Assembly (NCBI GenBank): GCA_937959285.1 | Contig: CALGAR010000096.1 | Span: forward strand, 1-38,087 | Direction of reading: 5' to 3' | From: an uncultured Bryobacterales bacterium | GTDB taxonomy: Bacteria > Acidobacteriota > Terriglobia > Bryobacterales > Bryobacteraceae | DNA length: 38,087 bases | Part shown: one piece after another, positions 9,480 through 18,309 of the stretch | Numbering within the stretch: position 1 is the stretch's first letter | How the letters are laid out: every line of letters begins with the position of its first letter | Made by a program: the position numbers and the translations under genes | Notes under the pieces: generated by a model | Databases searched by the model: none | The model's input: the letters and a program-made list of their open reading frames with translations, nothing else | Told to the model about the DNA's origin: nothing

Positions 9480-9505
9480 GTGCGGCGGCCTCCGAGCCGC
9501 CGCAC
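9480..9505 (+). terminator. Perfect GC hairpin after TBDR2
   Basis: GTGCGGCGGC (9480-9489), six-base loop, GCCGCCGCAC (9496-9505): a perfect 10-bp stem 11 bases after the TBDR2 stop. No T-tract follows, so it may be a weak or factor-assisted terminator or an mRNA 3'-end stabiliser. Confidence 0.5.
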
Positions 9506-9540
9506 ATTCCGATCCCTCGTCCCAGTCCCACGAAAATGCC

Positions 9541-9569
9541 TTGATTTCGTAATGGAGCTGTGATTCCAT
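9541..9569 (+). promoter_or_regulatory. Candidate promoter/operator of the ROK2 operon
   Basis: TTGATT (9541-9546) is spaced 17 bases from TTCCAT (9564-9569), which has TG at 9561-9562. The match is poor. An inverted repeat ATGGA-N8-TCCAT (9552-9569) overlaps it and could be a ROK2 site. Weak support. Confidence 0.25.
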
Positions 9570-9605
9570 AGGGTGGTTAGGAAAGAAAGGTAACTAACTA
9601 TCCCG

Positions 9606-10859
9606 ATGCGGCTGCCAGTCGACGGATTGTTTCACCAGCTGATGAAGGCGCCGGTCATGCGGAGCGTCAACGGGATCGCGCTCCTGGATCTCATCCGCAA
9701 GTCCGGTCCGATTTCCCGCGCCGGCCTGTCAAAGCTAAGCAGGCTCAGCAAGCCGACTGTCTCCGAGCAGGTGAACTGGCTCATCCGTCAGGGCGTGGTG
9801 ATCGAACTGGGACAGGGGAAGGTTGGCCGTACCGGGGGCAAGAGACCGACCCTCGTTGATTTCAACGTCGATGCAGGCCGCGTGGTGGGGGTGAACATTG
9901 GCGCCAGCAGAACCACCGTCGCGTCGGCCGATTTGAGGGGGCGAATCGTAGCATCCCAAACATTCGACACCGCGCCCGAGGAGGGAGCAGGGCCGGTTCT
10001 TCAGCGAATCTACCGGGCAATTACCGGATTGAAGAGGAAAGATGCGCTGGTTGCGGACAAGCTCCGCGTCATTGCTGTCGGCGTTCCGGGACGGGTGGAT
10101 TGCGACCGCGGGGTGGTGCTCGAAAGCAGCAACATCTTCGGATGGCGCAAGGTAGATGTCAGATCCTATTTTCAAGACAAGCTCGGCGTTGATGTCCTGG
10201 TCGACAACGACGCCAACGTCGCGCTGCTCGGAGAGCTCAACCATGGCGACGCCCGCGAGGCCTCGAATGCAGTCCTTATTAAGCTGGACACCGGCATCGG
10301 ATCGGCCATGGCGATCGAGCGAAGGATTTATCACGGCTCGCACTGGGCCTCCGGCGAAATCGGTCACGTCGCGCCCGATCCTCAGGCGGCGCTCGAACAC
10401 CCGGACCCGCGCGGACATCTGGAGTCCGTGGTCGGGGCTGACCAGATCGCAAAACGAGTGGGAATCGCTGCCCGCCGTTCGCGCACGATCCGCTCGCTAT
10501 TAAAAGCGAACACGCCCATCGCGGCACTGTTTCTGGCGGCCGCAGACGCCGACCCTGAAGCGGTTCCTATTGCCCGGGAGCTGGAGTCTCGTTTGAAAGT
10601 AGTCGTAGCGCAACAGGCCCTCGCGTTTGACCCGGATGTCGTTGTGCTTTCCGGCGAGATCTTCACGCACACACTTGAAGCGATTCGAAGTTTCCTTTCA
10701 AAGACAATTCCGTGGCCGGTCACGATTTCGCTGTCGAGGCTCGGCGACGACGCAATCTTACTCGGGGCCATTGTAATGGCTCTCGAAGCTGTATACGAGC
10801 AGATGTCCCGGCAGCTGCAGCCGGAAGCGGCGGCGCAGCCGGTTCGCGTTGGAGCGTAA
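9606..10859 (+). CDS. ROK family transcriptional regulator 2 (zinc motif degenerate)
   Basis: 417 residues. The winged helix-turn-helix lies at about 22-66 (ISRAGLSKLSRLSKPTVSEQVNWL), followed by the ROK fold with DNDAN (200-204) and GEIGH (250-254). The usual C-x-C-G-x-x-G-C-x-E is replaced by a Cys-free stretch ending in RGHLE (269-273), so zinc binding as in NagC or Mlc is unlikely. It is the first gene of a close-packed unit: TBDR3 starts 21 bases later. No convincing ribosome site precedes the ATG at 9606 (AGAAAGG is about 15 bases away). Internal Met13 or Met18 are possible alternative starts and would keep the HTH. It is inferred to be the local sugar-responsive repressor of the downstream operon. 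Confidence 0.9.
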   Translation: MRLPVDGLFHQLMKAPVMRSVNGIALLDLIRKSGPISRAGLSKLSRLSKPTVSEQVNWLIRQGVVIELGQGKVGRTGGKRPTLVDFNVDAGRVVGVNIGASRTTVASADLRGRIVASQTFDTAPEEGAGPVLQRIYRAITGLKRKDALVADKLRVIAVGVPGRVDCDRGVVLESSNIFGWRKVDVRSYFQDKLGVDVLVDNDANVALLGELNHGDAREASNAVLIKLDTGIGSAMAIERRIYHGSHWASGEIGHVAPDPQAALEHPDPRGHLESVVGADQIAKRVGIAARRSRTIRSLLKANTPIAALFLAAADADPEAVPIARELESRLKVVVAQQALAFDPDVVVLSGEIFTHTLEAIRSFLSKTIPWPVTISLSRLGDDAILLGAIVMALEAVYEQMSRQLQPEAAAQPVRVGA

Positions 10860-10880
10860 TCAAGGAGAAGTGTAACTCTT

Positions 10881-13800
10881 ATGTTTTCTTACCATTTCGT
10901 ACGGCTGTTTCTCGGAGCGCTATTACTCGTAGCGCCCGCTGCGATGGCCCAGGTTCGTGGCACGATCAGCGGCTACGTACGGGACGCCTCCGGCGCCTCG
11001 GTTCCCAATGCAACCGTTCAGATCACGCACGAGAGCACCGGCGCGAAGCGCCAAACGACGTCAGATGGTGAGGGCTTCTATCAGTTCCTTGCGCTTGTTT
11101 CCGGCTCATACACGATTGAGGCGGAAGCGCAGGGGTTTAAAAAATATTCGAACACAGGCGTCATTCTGACCGGCGATCAGAACGTACGTGCTGATATTCA
11201 AATGGATCTCGGTGCCGTCACGGAATCGGTCGTAGTGAGCGCCTCGGCATCGGTCGTTGATACGCGCTCCTCGACGCTCGCCTCTGTTGTCAATGACCGC
11301 CGGATTGTCGAACTGCCCTTGAGCGGCAGAAACGTCATGGGTCTCGCATCCCTTCTGCCAGGTGTTACGCAGTCGACGGCGCCTTCCAATAGCGACGTTA
11401 CTCATGCCCGCGGCGGATCGACCATGACCGTAAACGGAAGCCGCGCGAATCAGACCTACTACACTTTGAACGGAACGTTCTTCGCGAACCCGTCGCGCAA
11501 CACCGGGCTGAACGTCCCGCCCCCGGACGCAGTGCAGGAAGTGCGTATTCAGACGAGCAACTTCAGCGCCGAGAGCGGTCGGAACGCTGGCGCGGTCGTG
11601 ACTGTTGTCACCAAGGGCGGCGGCAACAGCTTTCACGGGACACTTTGGGAGTTCCATCGCAATAGCGCCTTCAACGCTCGCAACTTCTTTCTGCCCACGA
11701 AGCCGTCCGAGCGTCAGAACCAGTTTGGAGCCTCTGCGGGCGGCCCCATTCGCCGGGATAAGTTGTTCTTCTTCGGCGCTTACGAAGGTATTCGCGACCG
11801 CCGTGCCGCGACCGAGGTCAATGCCTTTCCGCCGACCGCAGCCGAAAAGGCCGGCAACTTCTCGCACCTGAGCCAGCAGCTCGTCAATCCCTTCACCGGC
11901 GATCCGTTCCCGAACAACCAGATCCCTTCGAGCCTCTTCGATCCGGTTGCCGTGAATCTGCTGAAGTACATTCCGGACGCACCTCCGGGCGGGAGGCTTT
12001 CAGGCATTGCGCCTGCGCCGCGCAACTCCGATCTTGGGATGGGGCGAGTGGATTGGAACATCTCTGACCGCCAGAGCTTGTTCGGTCACTACTACCTTGG
12101 CAGGAACGCAGTTGACGTCGAGAGCCTTGATTTCGGCTCAAACATCCCTGGCTGGATGGGGCGGCGGCAGAGCGTCCAGAATCAGAACGCCGGCATCAAC
12201 CACACCTTCATCATTACGCCGAATTTGCTGAACCAGATTACGCTTGGCTACACGCGGTCCGTTTCATCGGATTTCCCATCCGTGACCCGCACGAATGCGG
12301 AGCTCGGCTTCGTCGGATTCCCCGATTACACGGACGGAGGCGCCACTCAGTTCCGCACATCCGGGCGGTTCAACCTGAATTCCGGCGGCCCGGTGAAGTT
12401 TCTCTCCAACAACTACGATCTGAATGAATCCCTGAGCTGGACCAAGGGACGGCATAACCTGAAGTTCGGCTTCCAGTTTCTGGACCTGTCCTTCTTTCAG
12501 TCCTTCCTTTCGCCTCCGGTGTTCACATTCAACGGAGCGCGAAGCGGGGACGCCTTCGCTGATTTCCTCCTCGGCGCTTACCGCAACCTTTCGCTGCCGT
12601 TCGGCGTCCGCGTCAACGACAGCCTGACGAGTTACTACGCCGGATATTTCCAGGACGACTTCAAGGTCACGCGCAACCTTACGCTCAACTACGGTCTGCG
12701 TTATGAAGTGATGCAGCCGTGGGTGGACAAGGCGGACCGGATCAACACCATTGATCCGCGTCCTGGAGTTCAATCAAAGGTTGTTCCCAATGCTCCTCCG
12801 GGCATGCTGTTCGTCGGTGATCTCCCCCGCGGCCTCTATCGCACGGACCGTAATAACTTCGCTCCGCGCTTCGGCTTCGCCTGGGACGTGACTGGAAACG
12901 GCAAGATGGCGGTACGCGGCGCTTACGGCGTGTTCTATGAAATGACCAATGCCGACTCGATCGCCCAGGAGAACCCGCCCTTTGCGGGAAGCACGGCGTT
13001 CGTCAATGGCAGGCTGTTCAACCCGGGAGCGGGCAACAAGCTTCCGCCTGTTGTTCCCAATGCTCAGAACTTCGAGTTCGTCTACCCGATCAACAATTTC
13101 TTCATCGATCTCGGCTTGCGCAGTCCGTACATCCAGCAGTGGAATTTCTCGGTGGAGCGGCAAGTCGGCAACGACATCTCTGTGCAGGCGTCGTATGTAG
13201 GGAAGGTGGGCCACAAACTGCATGCGTACCGTCCTTTCAACGTCGCCATTTTCCAACCCGGAACGGACGCGCAGGGCAACCCGCTCTCCACGCTCGAAAA
13301 TGCTCCGCAACGGGCTCCATTCCACCCCGGTATTTACGGCAATCAGATGGTCGTCTTGTCTGACGCCTTCAATCAGAGCTATCACGGCGGGCAGCTGCGC
13401 GTGGATAAGCGGTTCTCTCACAACTTCTCAGTTTTGGCCTCGTACACATACGGCAAGGCGATCGATGACAGCTCGACGATCACCCTCGGCGGCTGCATCT
13501 CAAATCCGTACGATCTCCGGTCCGACCGCGGACGAGGCGACTACGACGCCCGCCACACCCTCGCTGTCTCGTGGTACTGGACGCCCATTGAGAGCCGGCC
13601 CGGTTTCTTCCGGCGCTTGATTGGCGGCTGGAACCTTTCGGGTATTCACCGCGCCCGGTCGGGCTACCCGCTGACGTTCTTTAGCGGTGACGATATCGCT
13701 CTCGGCGCTGATATTTGCGGAGGTAGCGCCCAACACCCGAATCTCATTGCTAAAGCCGCCCGGGAGCATGCTTCCCGCGCGGATATGATCGAGAAGTTTT

Positions 13801-14081
13801 TCAATACCGGCGCTTTCGCCTTCCCCGAGCGCGGGCACTACGGCTCCGCCGGCCGGAACATCCTCTCGGGTCCCGCGTTCTCCAGCTCGGACTTCGCCGT
13901 CCTGAAGGACTTCGTCGTGTGGAATGAGACGCGGTTCCAGTTCCGGGCTGAACTGTTCAACGCGTTCAACCAGGTCAACTTCACTCGAGTTCGCACTACC
14001 ATGACGGACGCGAATTTCGGAAGAATTGACCAGGCAGGACCGGGACGAAGCATTCAGCTTGCGCTCAAGTACATCTGGTAG
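10881..14081 (+). CDS. TonB-dependent receptor 3, Oar-like with N-terminal carboxypeptidase-regulatory domain
   Basis: 1066 residues. A signal peptide (about 1-23, AMA-Q) is followed by the carboxypeptidase regulatory-like domain (about 25-118; GYVRDASGASVPNATVQITH). A plug follows with VNGSRANQTYYTLNG (184-198) and VVTKGGGNSFHG (242-253). The barrel has FFFGAYEGIRDRR, FPNNQIPSSLFDP and 'QDDFKVTRNLTLNYGLRYE'; the C-terminus is KYIW, ending in an aromatic residue. AAGGAGAAG provides the ribosome site 10 bases before the ATG. It sits between ROK2 and a permease/hydrolase/glycoside set with gaps of 21 and 27 bases, so it is probably the outer-membrane entry step for whatever those genes process. 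Confidence 0.93.
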   Translation: MFSYHFVRLFLGALLLVAPAAMAQVRGTISGYVRDASGASVPNATVQITHESTGAKRQTTSDGEGFYQFLALVSGSYTIEAEAQGFKKYSNTGVILTGDQNVRADIQMDLGAVTESVVVSASASVVDTRSSTLASVVNDRRIVELPLSGRNVMGLASLLPGVTQSTAPSNSDVTHARGGSTMTVNGSRANQTYYTLNGTFFANPSRNTGLNVPPPDAVQEVRIQTSNFSAESGRNAGAVVTVVTKGGGNSFHGTLWEFHRNSAFNARNFFLPTKPSERQNQFGASAGGPIRRDKLFFFGAYEGIRDRRAATEVNAFPPTAAEKAGNFSHLSQQLVNPFTGDPFPNNQIPSSLFDPVAVNLLKYIPDAPPGGRLSGIAPAPRNSDLGMGRVDWNISDRQSLFGHYYLGRNAVDVESLDFGSNIPGWMGRRQSVQNQNAGINHTFIITPNLLNQITLGYTRSVSSDFPSVTRTNAELGFVGFPDYTDGGATQFRTSGRFNLNSGGPVKFLSNNYDLNESLSWTKGRHNLKFGFQFLDLSFFQSFLSPPVFTFNGARSGDAFADFLLGAYRNLSLPFGVRVNDSLTSYYAGYFQDDFKVTRNLTLNYGLRYEVMQPWVDKADRINTIDPRPGVQSKVVPNAPPGMLFVGDLPRGLYRTDRNNFAPRFGFAWDVTGNGKMAVRGAYGVFYEMTNADSIAQENPPFAGSTAFVNGRLFNPGAGNKLPPVVPNAQNFEFVYPINNFFIDLGLRSPYIQQWNFSVERQVGNDISVQASYVGKVGHKLHAYRPFNVAIFQPGTDAQGNPLSTLENAPQRAPFHPGIYGNQMVVLSDAFNQSYHGGQLRVDKRFSHNFSVLASYTYGKAIDDSSTITLGGCISNPYDLRSDRGRGDYDARHTLAVSWYWTPIESRPGFFRRLIGGWNLSGIHRARSGYPLTFFSGDDIALGADICGGSAQHPNLIAKAAREHASRADMIEKFFNTGAFAFPERGHYGSAGRNILSGPAFSSSDFAVLKDFVVWNETRFQFRAELFNAFNQVNFTRVRTTMTDANFGRIDQAGPGRSIQLALKYIW

Positions 14082-14108
14082 CGGGGCTGGAGGAGCGGAG
14101 GAGCGGGA

Positions 14109-15470
14109 ATGGCAGCCTCGGCGAACGAGACAAAAACGGAAAGCCAGCAGCTGCGGCGTGTCCTCACCCGCTTCGATCTGGTCCTCTACGGTTTGGTCAT
14201 TGTCACGCCAACGGCCGCGTACCCCGTTTTCGGAATCGTGCAAGAGGTTTCGAAGGGACACGCGGCCCTCGCCTACCTTGCCGCAATGGTGGCGATGCTT
14301 TTCACGGCGGCGAGCTACGGCAAAATGGCTGCCGCCTATCCTGCCGCCGGGTCGGCCTACACCTACGCATCCAACGCACTGCACCAGGGAGTCGGCTTTC
14401 TCGCCGGCTGGTCGATGATGCTCGATTACGTGCTGGTGCCGCTGCTCAGTTCTGTCTATGTTTCAATTACGGCGGCCCGCATTTTCCCATCAGTCCCATA
14501 CCCCGTGTGGGCGTTCCTGTTTGCAGCCTTCGTCACCATTACCAATGTTCGCGGGATTCACGTCACAGCCCGCGCCAACCAGATCATGATGGCGCTGATG
14601 TCCGTGTCGGCTGTTGCGTTCGTCGGTTTTGCCGTGTCGTATCTGGTGGGCAGCTCGGGCGTGTCCGCTCTGATTGAGCCGCGGGCTGTATTGAATGCCG
14701 AGACATTTTCAATCGGTCCATTGATGCTTGGCGTCGGTATTGCGACGCTTTCCTATCTCGGGTTCGACGCCGTTTCTACGCTGGCGGAGGAGGCGCGGCA
14801 GCCGGAAAAGGACATTCGATTTGCGACAGTGGCGGTGTGCATTCTGCAAACGATCTTCTGTTTTGTGATCGTGTATCTGGCTGCTACCGTGTGGCCGTTT
14901 GGGAAGCCCTTCGGCAACGTTGAGACCGCGATTCTCGATATCAGCCAGCTCGTCGGCGGCCGCACGCTGTTTGGTTTTACGACGTTCGTGCTGCTTGTCG
15001 CCGGTGTCGCAAGCTCGCTGACGAGCCAGGCCGGCGCGGCGAGGCTGCTCTACGGAATGGGGCGGGACGGGCTCCTGCCCAAGCGTCTGTTCGGCTATAT
15101 TCATCCGCGCTACGCCACTCCATCACGCAGTATCTTGCTAATGGGAGCATTGTCATTCTTCGGGGCGCTGATTGCCGGATTTCAGCTTCTGGTCGAGCTA
15201 GTCAACTTCGGAGCCTTCGTCGGCTTCATCCTGGTCAACCTTAGCGTGATCCGGCACTATTACCTGCGTCTGGGACAGAGATCCGGACGACACTTCTGGA
15301 CGAACCTGATCTTTCCCGCGTCAGGAACAGTTGTCTCCACCTACGTATGGTTGAATCTGAGTGCGAATGCGAAACTCGTTGGCTTTGCATGGCTCGGAAT
15401 CGGGCTTGTGTACCTGCTTTTGCTGACGAAAGCCTTCCGCCGACCGATGAGGAGCCTTGAACTACCTTGA
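14109..15470 (+). CDS. APC superfamily permease, PuuP-like
   Basis: 453 residues with about 12 hydrophobic segments. The sequence follows the amino acid/polyamine/organocation family closely, notably GHAALAYLAAMVAMLFTAASYGKM, the PAAGSAYTYAS motif near residues 78-88, GFLAGWSMMLDY, and LGFDAVSTLAEEARQPEKDI in the middle. The overall pattern resembles the putrescine importer PuuP more than sugar carriers. It would act in the inner membrane, importing an amino acid, polyamine or related amine by proton symport. The start ATG follows a tandem GGAGGAGC duplication that gives two possible Shine-Dalgarno sites. Its TGA overlaps the TTG start of the next gene (TTGA), so permease and amidohydrolase are translationally coupled. 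Substrate specificity is not deducible. Confidence 0.88.
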   Translation: MAASANETKTESQQLRRVLTRFDLVLYGLVIVTPTAAYPVFGIVQEVSKGHAALAYLAAMVAMLFTAASYGKMAAAYPAAGSAYTYASNALHQGVGFLAGWSMMLDYVLVPLLSSVYVSITAARIFPSVPYPVWAFLFAAFVTITNVRGIHVTARANQIMMALMSVSAVAFVGFAVSYLVGSSGVSALIEPRAVLNAETFSIGPLMLGVGIATLSYLGFDAVSTLAEEARQPEKDIRFATVAVCILQTIFCFVIVYLAATVWPFGKPFGNVETAILDISQLVGGRTLFGFTTFVLLVAGVASSLTSQAGAARLLYGMGRDGLLPKRLFGYIHPRYATPSRSILLMGALSFFGALIAGFQLLVELVNFGAFVGFILVNLSVIRHYYLRLGQRSGRHFWTNLIFPASGTVVSTYVWLNLSANAKLVGFAWLGIGLVYLLLLTKAFRRPMRSLELP

Positions 15471-16756
15471 AGCCGATTGGAGAACACGACCTCAAGACGT
15501 ATGTCGCCGCCCACTGTTCGCGGCTGATCGAGATTACGCAGGACCTCGTCCGAATCCCGTCGGAGAACCGTGCGCCAGTTGGCGCTGAGCTGGCGTGCCA
15601 GGAGTACGTTGCTGCTTTCCTTCGCCGGTGCGGCTGGGATCCTGTGGTGTACAGACTGGATGAAGCGCCAGGCCTGTCGTCGCATCCTTTGTTCTGGCCC
15701 GGCCGCGACTACCATAACCGCCCGAACGTCGCGGCGCGACGCGCTGGCTCGGGCGGCGGCCGTTCGCTTGTGCTATCAGGCCATGTCGATACTGTTCCGG
15801 TGGGTTCTCAGCCCTGGTCGCGCGACCCGTTCGGTGGCCAGATCGAGGGGAACCGGTTGTACGGCCGTGGTTCAAACGACATGAAGGGCGGCGTGGCTAC
15901 GAATCTCTTCGTCGCCGAGGCGATTGCAGACCTAGGCCTGCAGTTGCAGGGAGACCTGATCGTGGAGAGTGTTGTCGACGAGGAGTTTGGCGGAGTCAAC
16001 GGAACGCTGGCTGGACGGCTGATGGGCTTTAACGGCGACGCCGCAATCATTTCCGAGCCCTCGTTCCTGCGAATCTGCCCGGCTCAGCGAGGCGGCCGCA
16101 CCGTCCACATCACCTTCTCGGCTCCAAACGGCGGTGTGCTTTCCGAGCAGATGTCGGCGGGAGTCGTGTGCCAGCTTCGAACCTTCCTTGACGCGCTCGA
16201 TGACTTCAGGGCAAGGCGAAGGAGTGCGCCGCGTCATTCCTTGTACTCGCACCTCTGCGACCCGGTCCCGGTGACTGTTACTCGGATCTTCACCGCTCCT
16301 TGGGGCACGTCAGAGCCGACAAACACTCCGGATACCTGCCGTGTGGAGTTGTTCTGGCAGAACATGCCTGGCGAAAGCCTGGAAGACCTGGACGAAGAGT
16401 TCCACGGTTGGTTTGAAGGCCTGCTCGAAGCGCACCCTGACGTGTTCCCCAGCCGGCCCGTGGTCGAACACCCGATACGCTGGCTCCCTGGTTCTGCCAT
16501 TGAACCTTCCGAGGCGTTGGTGACGGAGTTGCGTTCGACGGCAGCATCCGTGCTTCCGTTCGAACCGCGAATCGAGGGAATTGAAGGCCCCTGCGACATG
16601 TACGTTTTCCATTCCTTCGGAATCCCCGCTGTGTTGTGGGGCGCGCGCGGCGGGAATACGCACAACGCGGACGAGTACGTCGAGATCGACTCGCTCGTTC
16701 AGGCCGCCACCGTTCTTTTGAGCTTTGTTTGCCGCTGGTGCGGCGTGGTGAGGTAA
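15467..16756 (+). CDS. M20 family metallopeptidase/amidohydrolase (ArgE/DapE type)
   Basis: 429 residues, no signal peptide, cytosolic. All di-zinc residues of the family can be seen: SGHVDTVP (His106, Asp108), GRGSNDMKGG (bridging Asp138), DEEFGG (general base Glu172, Glu173), SEPS (Glu197) and GNTHNADEY (His399). The family removes acyl groups from amino acids (ArgE, DapE) or cleaves dipeptides and carbamoyl compounds. TTG start overlaps the permease stop, which argues for a shared pathway: the permease imports a conjugate that this enzyme deacylates or hydrolyses. It lies between a transporter and three carbohydrate-active genes, so an acylated amino sugar or glycosyl-amino acid is a reasonable but unproven substrate class. 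Confidence 0.88.
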   Translation: MKPIGEHDLKTYVAAHCSRLIEITQDLVRIPSENRAPVGAELACQEYVAAFLRRCGWDPVVYRLDEAPGLSSHPLFWPGRDYHNRPNVAARRAGSGGGRSLVLSGHVDTVPVGSQPWSRDPFGGQIEGNRLYGRGSNDMKGGVATNLFVAEAIADLGLQLQGDLIVESVVDEEFGGVNGTLAGRLMGFNGDAAIISEPSFLRICPAQRGGRTVHITFSAPNGGVLSEQMSAGVVCQLRTFLDALDDFRARRRSAPRHSLYSHLCDPVPVTVTRIFTAPWGTSEPTNTPDTCRVELFWQNMPGESLEDLDEEFHGWFEGLLEAHPDVFPSRPVVEHPIRWLPGSAIEPSEALVTELRSTAASVLPFEPRIEGIEGPCDMYVFHSFGIPAVLWGARGGNTHNADEYVEIDSLVQAATVLLSFVCRWCGVVR

Positions 16757-16757
16757 T

Positions 16758-17366
16758 ATGAGACTCCCGCTTTTACTTCTTTTCTGCACCTTAGCCTATG
16801 CCGGGGACGGCTTCGTCTCGCTGATGCCCAAACGAGACATCAGCGAGCATTGGATCGTCGAAGGAAAGACACCGCCCGAGGCGTGGACCGTTCGGGACGG
16901 AGTGATCGCTTGCACAGGCCAGCCGAACGGCTTTCTGCGCAGTAAGAAAACCTACCGCAACTTTATCCTTCGCGCAGAGTGGCGATTCCAGTTGGGCTGG
17001 GAGCCACCGCCAAACGGCGACGAATGGCCAAACGCCGGCTTTTTCATTCACGCGCGTGAGATCGTCAAAGGCTGGCCGGTTTCGCTTGAGGTTCAGGGCT
17101 ATTTTGGAGAGGCCGGAAGCTTGTTCGGCGTTCGCGGCGGCAAAATTACCGGCGCGAAACGCGGACCATTCGTCAAGAACCGGCCGCCGTTCGGTTCCTG
17201 GGATCGTTACGAAATCACATCGAAGGACGGTACGATCACCGTGGTGCTGAATGGCGAACTGGTCAACCAGGGGACAAATGCGTGGCCGGAATCGGGGAAC
17301 ATTTGCCTGCAATCCGAAGGCTGGCCCGTCTACTACCGCAACGTGGAAATTAAGGAGCTCCCGTGA
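16758..17366 (+). CDS. Secreted DUF1080 protein (3-keto-disaccharide hydrolase domain)
   Basis: 202 residues: a signal peptide (about 1-15, AYA-G) followed by a single DUF1080/PF06439 concanavalin-like beta-sandwich. Recognisable blocks are WTVRDGVIACTG (43-54), NAGFFIHAR (92-100), VSLEVQ (108-113), GSWDRYEI (146-153) and the C-terminal ICLQSEGWPVYYRNVEIKEL (182-201), typical for the family. Several members are known to hydrolyse 3-keto-glycosides or 3-keto-disaccharides. It starts one base after the M20 stop, with GTGAGG as ribosome site, and its stop overlaps the GTG of the isomerase gene, so coupling is tight. Expected in the periplasm, cutting the glycosidic bond of substrate that the neighbouring oxidoreductase has oxidised at C3. 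Confidence 0.87.
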   Translation: MRLPLLLLFCTLAYAGDGFVSLMPKRDISEHWIVEGKTPPEAWTVRDGVIACTGQPNGFLRSKKTYRNFILRAEWRFQLGWEPPPNGDEWPNAGFFIHAREIVKGWPVSLEVQGYFGEAGSLFGVRGGKITGAKRGPFVKNRPPFGSWDRYEITSKDGTITVVLNGELVNQGTNAWPESGNICLQSEGWPVYYRNVEIKELP

Positions 17367-18280
17367 TCTCCCGGCGAACCTTTCTTGGCACGGCGATGCT
17401 GACGCCGGCGCTTTCACAGACGTCTTCCAGTCCGCCTTTCACGCGTTTCCAGCTCGCCTGCATGACGCTGCCCTACTCGGCCTTTCCGCTCGAGCGGGCG
17501 CTTTCCGGCATCAAGAACGCCGGCTACCAGTATGTAGCCTGGGGCGTGAATCACCGGGACGCAGCGGGGAAGAGCACACCGGCAATGGCGATTGATGCCC
17601 CGCCCAGGCAGGCAGCCCAGCTCGCCTCCCGCTGCCGCGATATGGGGCTCGAGCCGGTGATGATGTTCTCTACTGTGAATATCGAGGCGCCCGACGCGGT
17701 CAAGCTGCATGTGAAACGCATCGAGCAGGCTGCCGCCGCCCGGATTCCGTTCCTGCTCACCTTTGGCAAGACGACCCCCGGCGAGTACGAAAGATTCATT
17801 CGCAACCTGAAAGAAATGTCGCGGCCGGCTCGCGATGCCGGGGTCACGATCCTGATCAAACAGCACGGAGGCAATACGGCGACAGGTGAGGACTGTGCCC
17901 GGATCGTCTCCGAGGTCGCCGAGGACAGCCTTCGCATCTGCTATGACGCGGGCAACGTTCTCGACTATGAAAACCACGATCCCATCCCGGACATTCAGGA
18001 GTGCTGGCGTGACATTCGCGCCTTTGCGATTAAGGATCACCGGAATACTCCGGCGGATCAGGACTGCGGCCCTGGATTCGGCGAGATCGATCACTACAAA
18101 CTTCTGATGCCGGTGATGCGGACTGGTCTGACCATGCCGCTCGCATTCGAAAACATCTTCGAACCGCTGGTGCCAAGGCCGGCAGATCCGGCTGGAGTAG
18201 ATGCGCTCGCCAAACGGGCGCGAGAGTATATCGAATCCGTAATCCGGGGTTTGACTACTCATTTGTCAGCAAAAACTTAG
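17363..18280 (+). CDS. Tat-exported sugar phosphate isomerase/epimerase-like TIM barrel
   Basis: 305 residues. The N-terminus (MISRRTFLGTAMLTPALSQ) is a twin-arginine signal with SRRTFLG. The mature part is an AP-endonuclease-2/xylose-isomerase-like TIM barrel. Candidate metal ligands are in KQHGGN (His168), CYDAGN (Asp195), IKDH (His226) and FENIF (Glu263). The normal first Glu ligand is less clear here, with Lys-Gln preceding His168. GPGFGEID (237-243) is typical of the family. It starts at GTG, with AAGGAG upstream and GTGA overlap with the DUF1080 gene. The family includes keto-sugar isomerases and the 3-keto-C-glycoside lyases of the DgpB type. With its Gfo/Idh and DUF1080 neighbours, action on a 3-keto sugar in the periplasm is likely. 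Confidence 0.85.
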   Translation: MISRRTFLGTAMLTPALSQTSSSPPFTRFQLACMTLPYSAFPLERALSGIKNAGYQYVAWGVNHRDAAGKSTPAMAIDAPPRQAAQLASRCRDMGLEPVMMFSTVNIEAPDAVKLHVKRIEQAAAARIPFLLTFGKTTPGEYERFIRNLKEMSRPARDAGVTILIKQHGGNTATGEDCARIVSEVAEDSLRICYDAGNVLDYENHDPIPDIQECWRDIRAFAIKDHRNTPADQDCGPGFGEIDHYKLLMPVMRTGLTMPLAFENIFEPLVPRPADPAGVDALAKRAREYIESVIRGLTTHLSAKT

Positions 18281-18309
18281 GATTCAGAACAGCACAGGCA
18301 GGAACTACT

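Noticed and set aside
8254..9531. Minus-strand open frame (425 codons) opposite TBDR2
   Set aside because: Same shadow effect; no motif, no promoter or ribosome site, and the plus strand is a certain gene.
14089..14104. Tandem GGAGGAGC duplication before the permease ATG
   Set aside because: Likely a simple duplication of a ribosome site; recorded with the gene but not strong enough for a separate finding.
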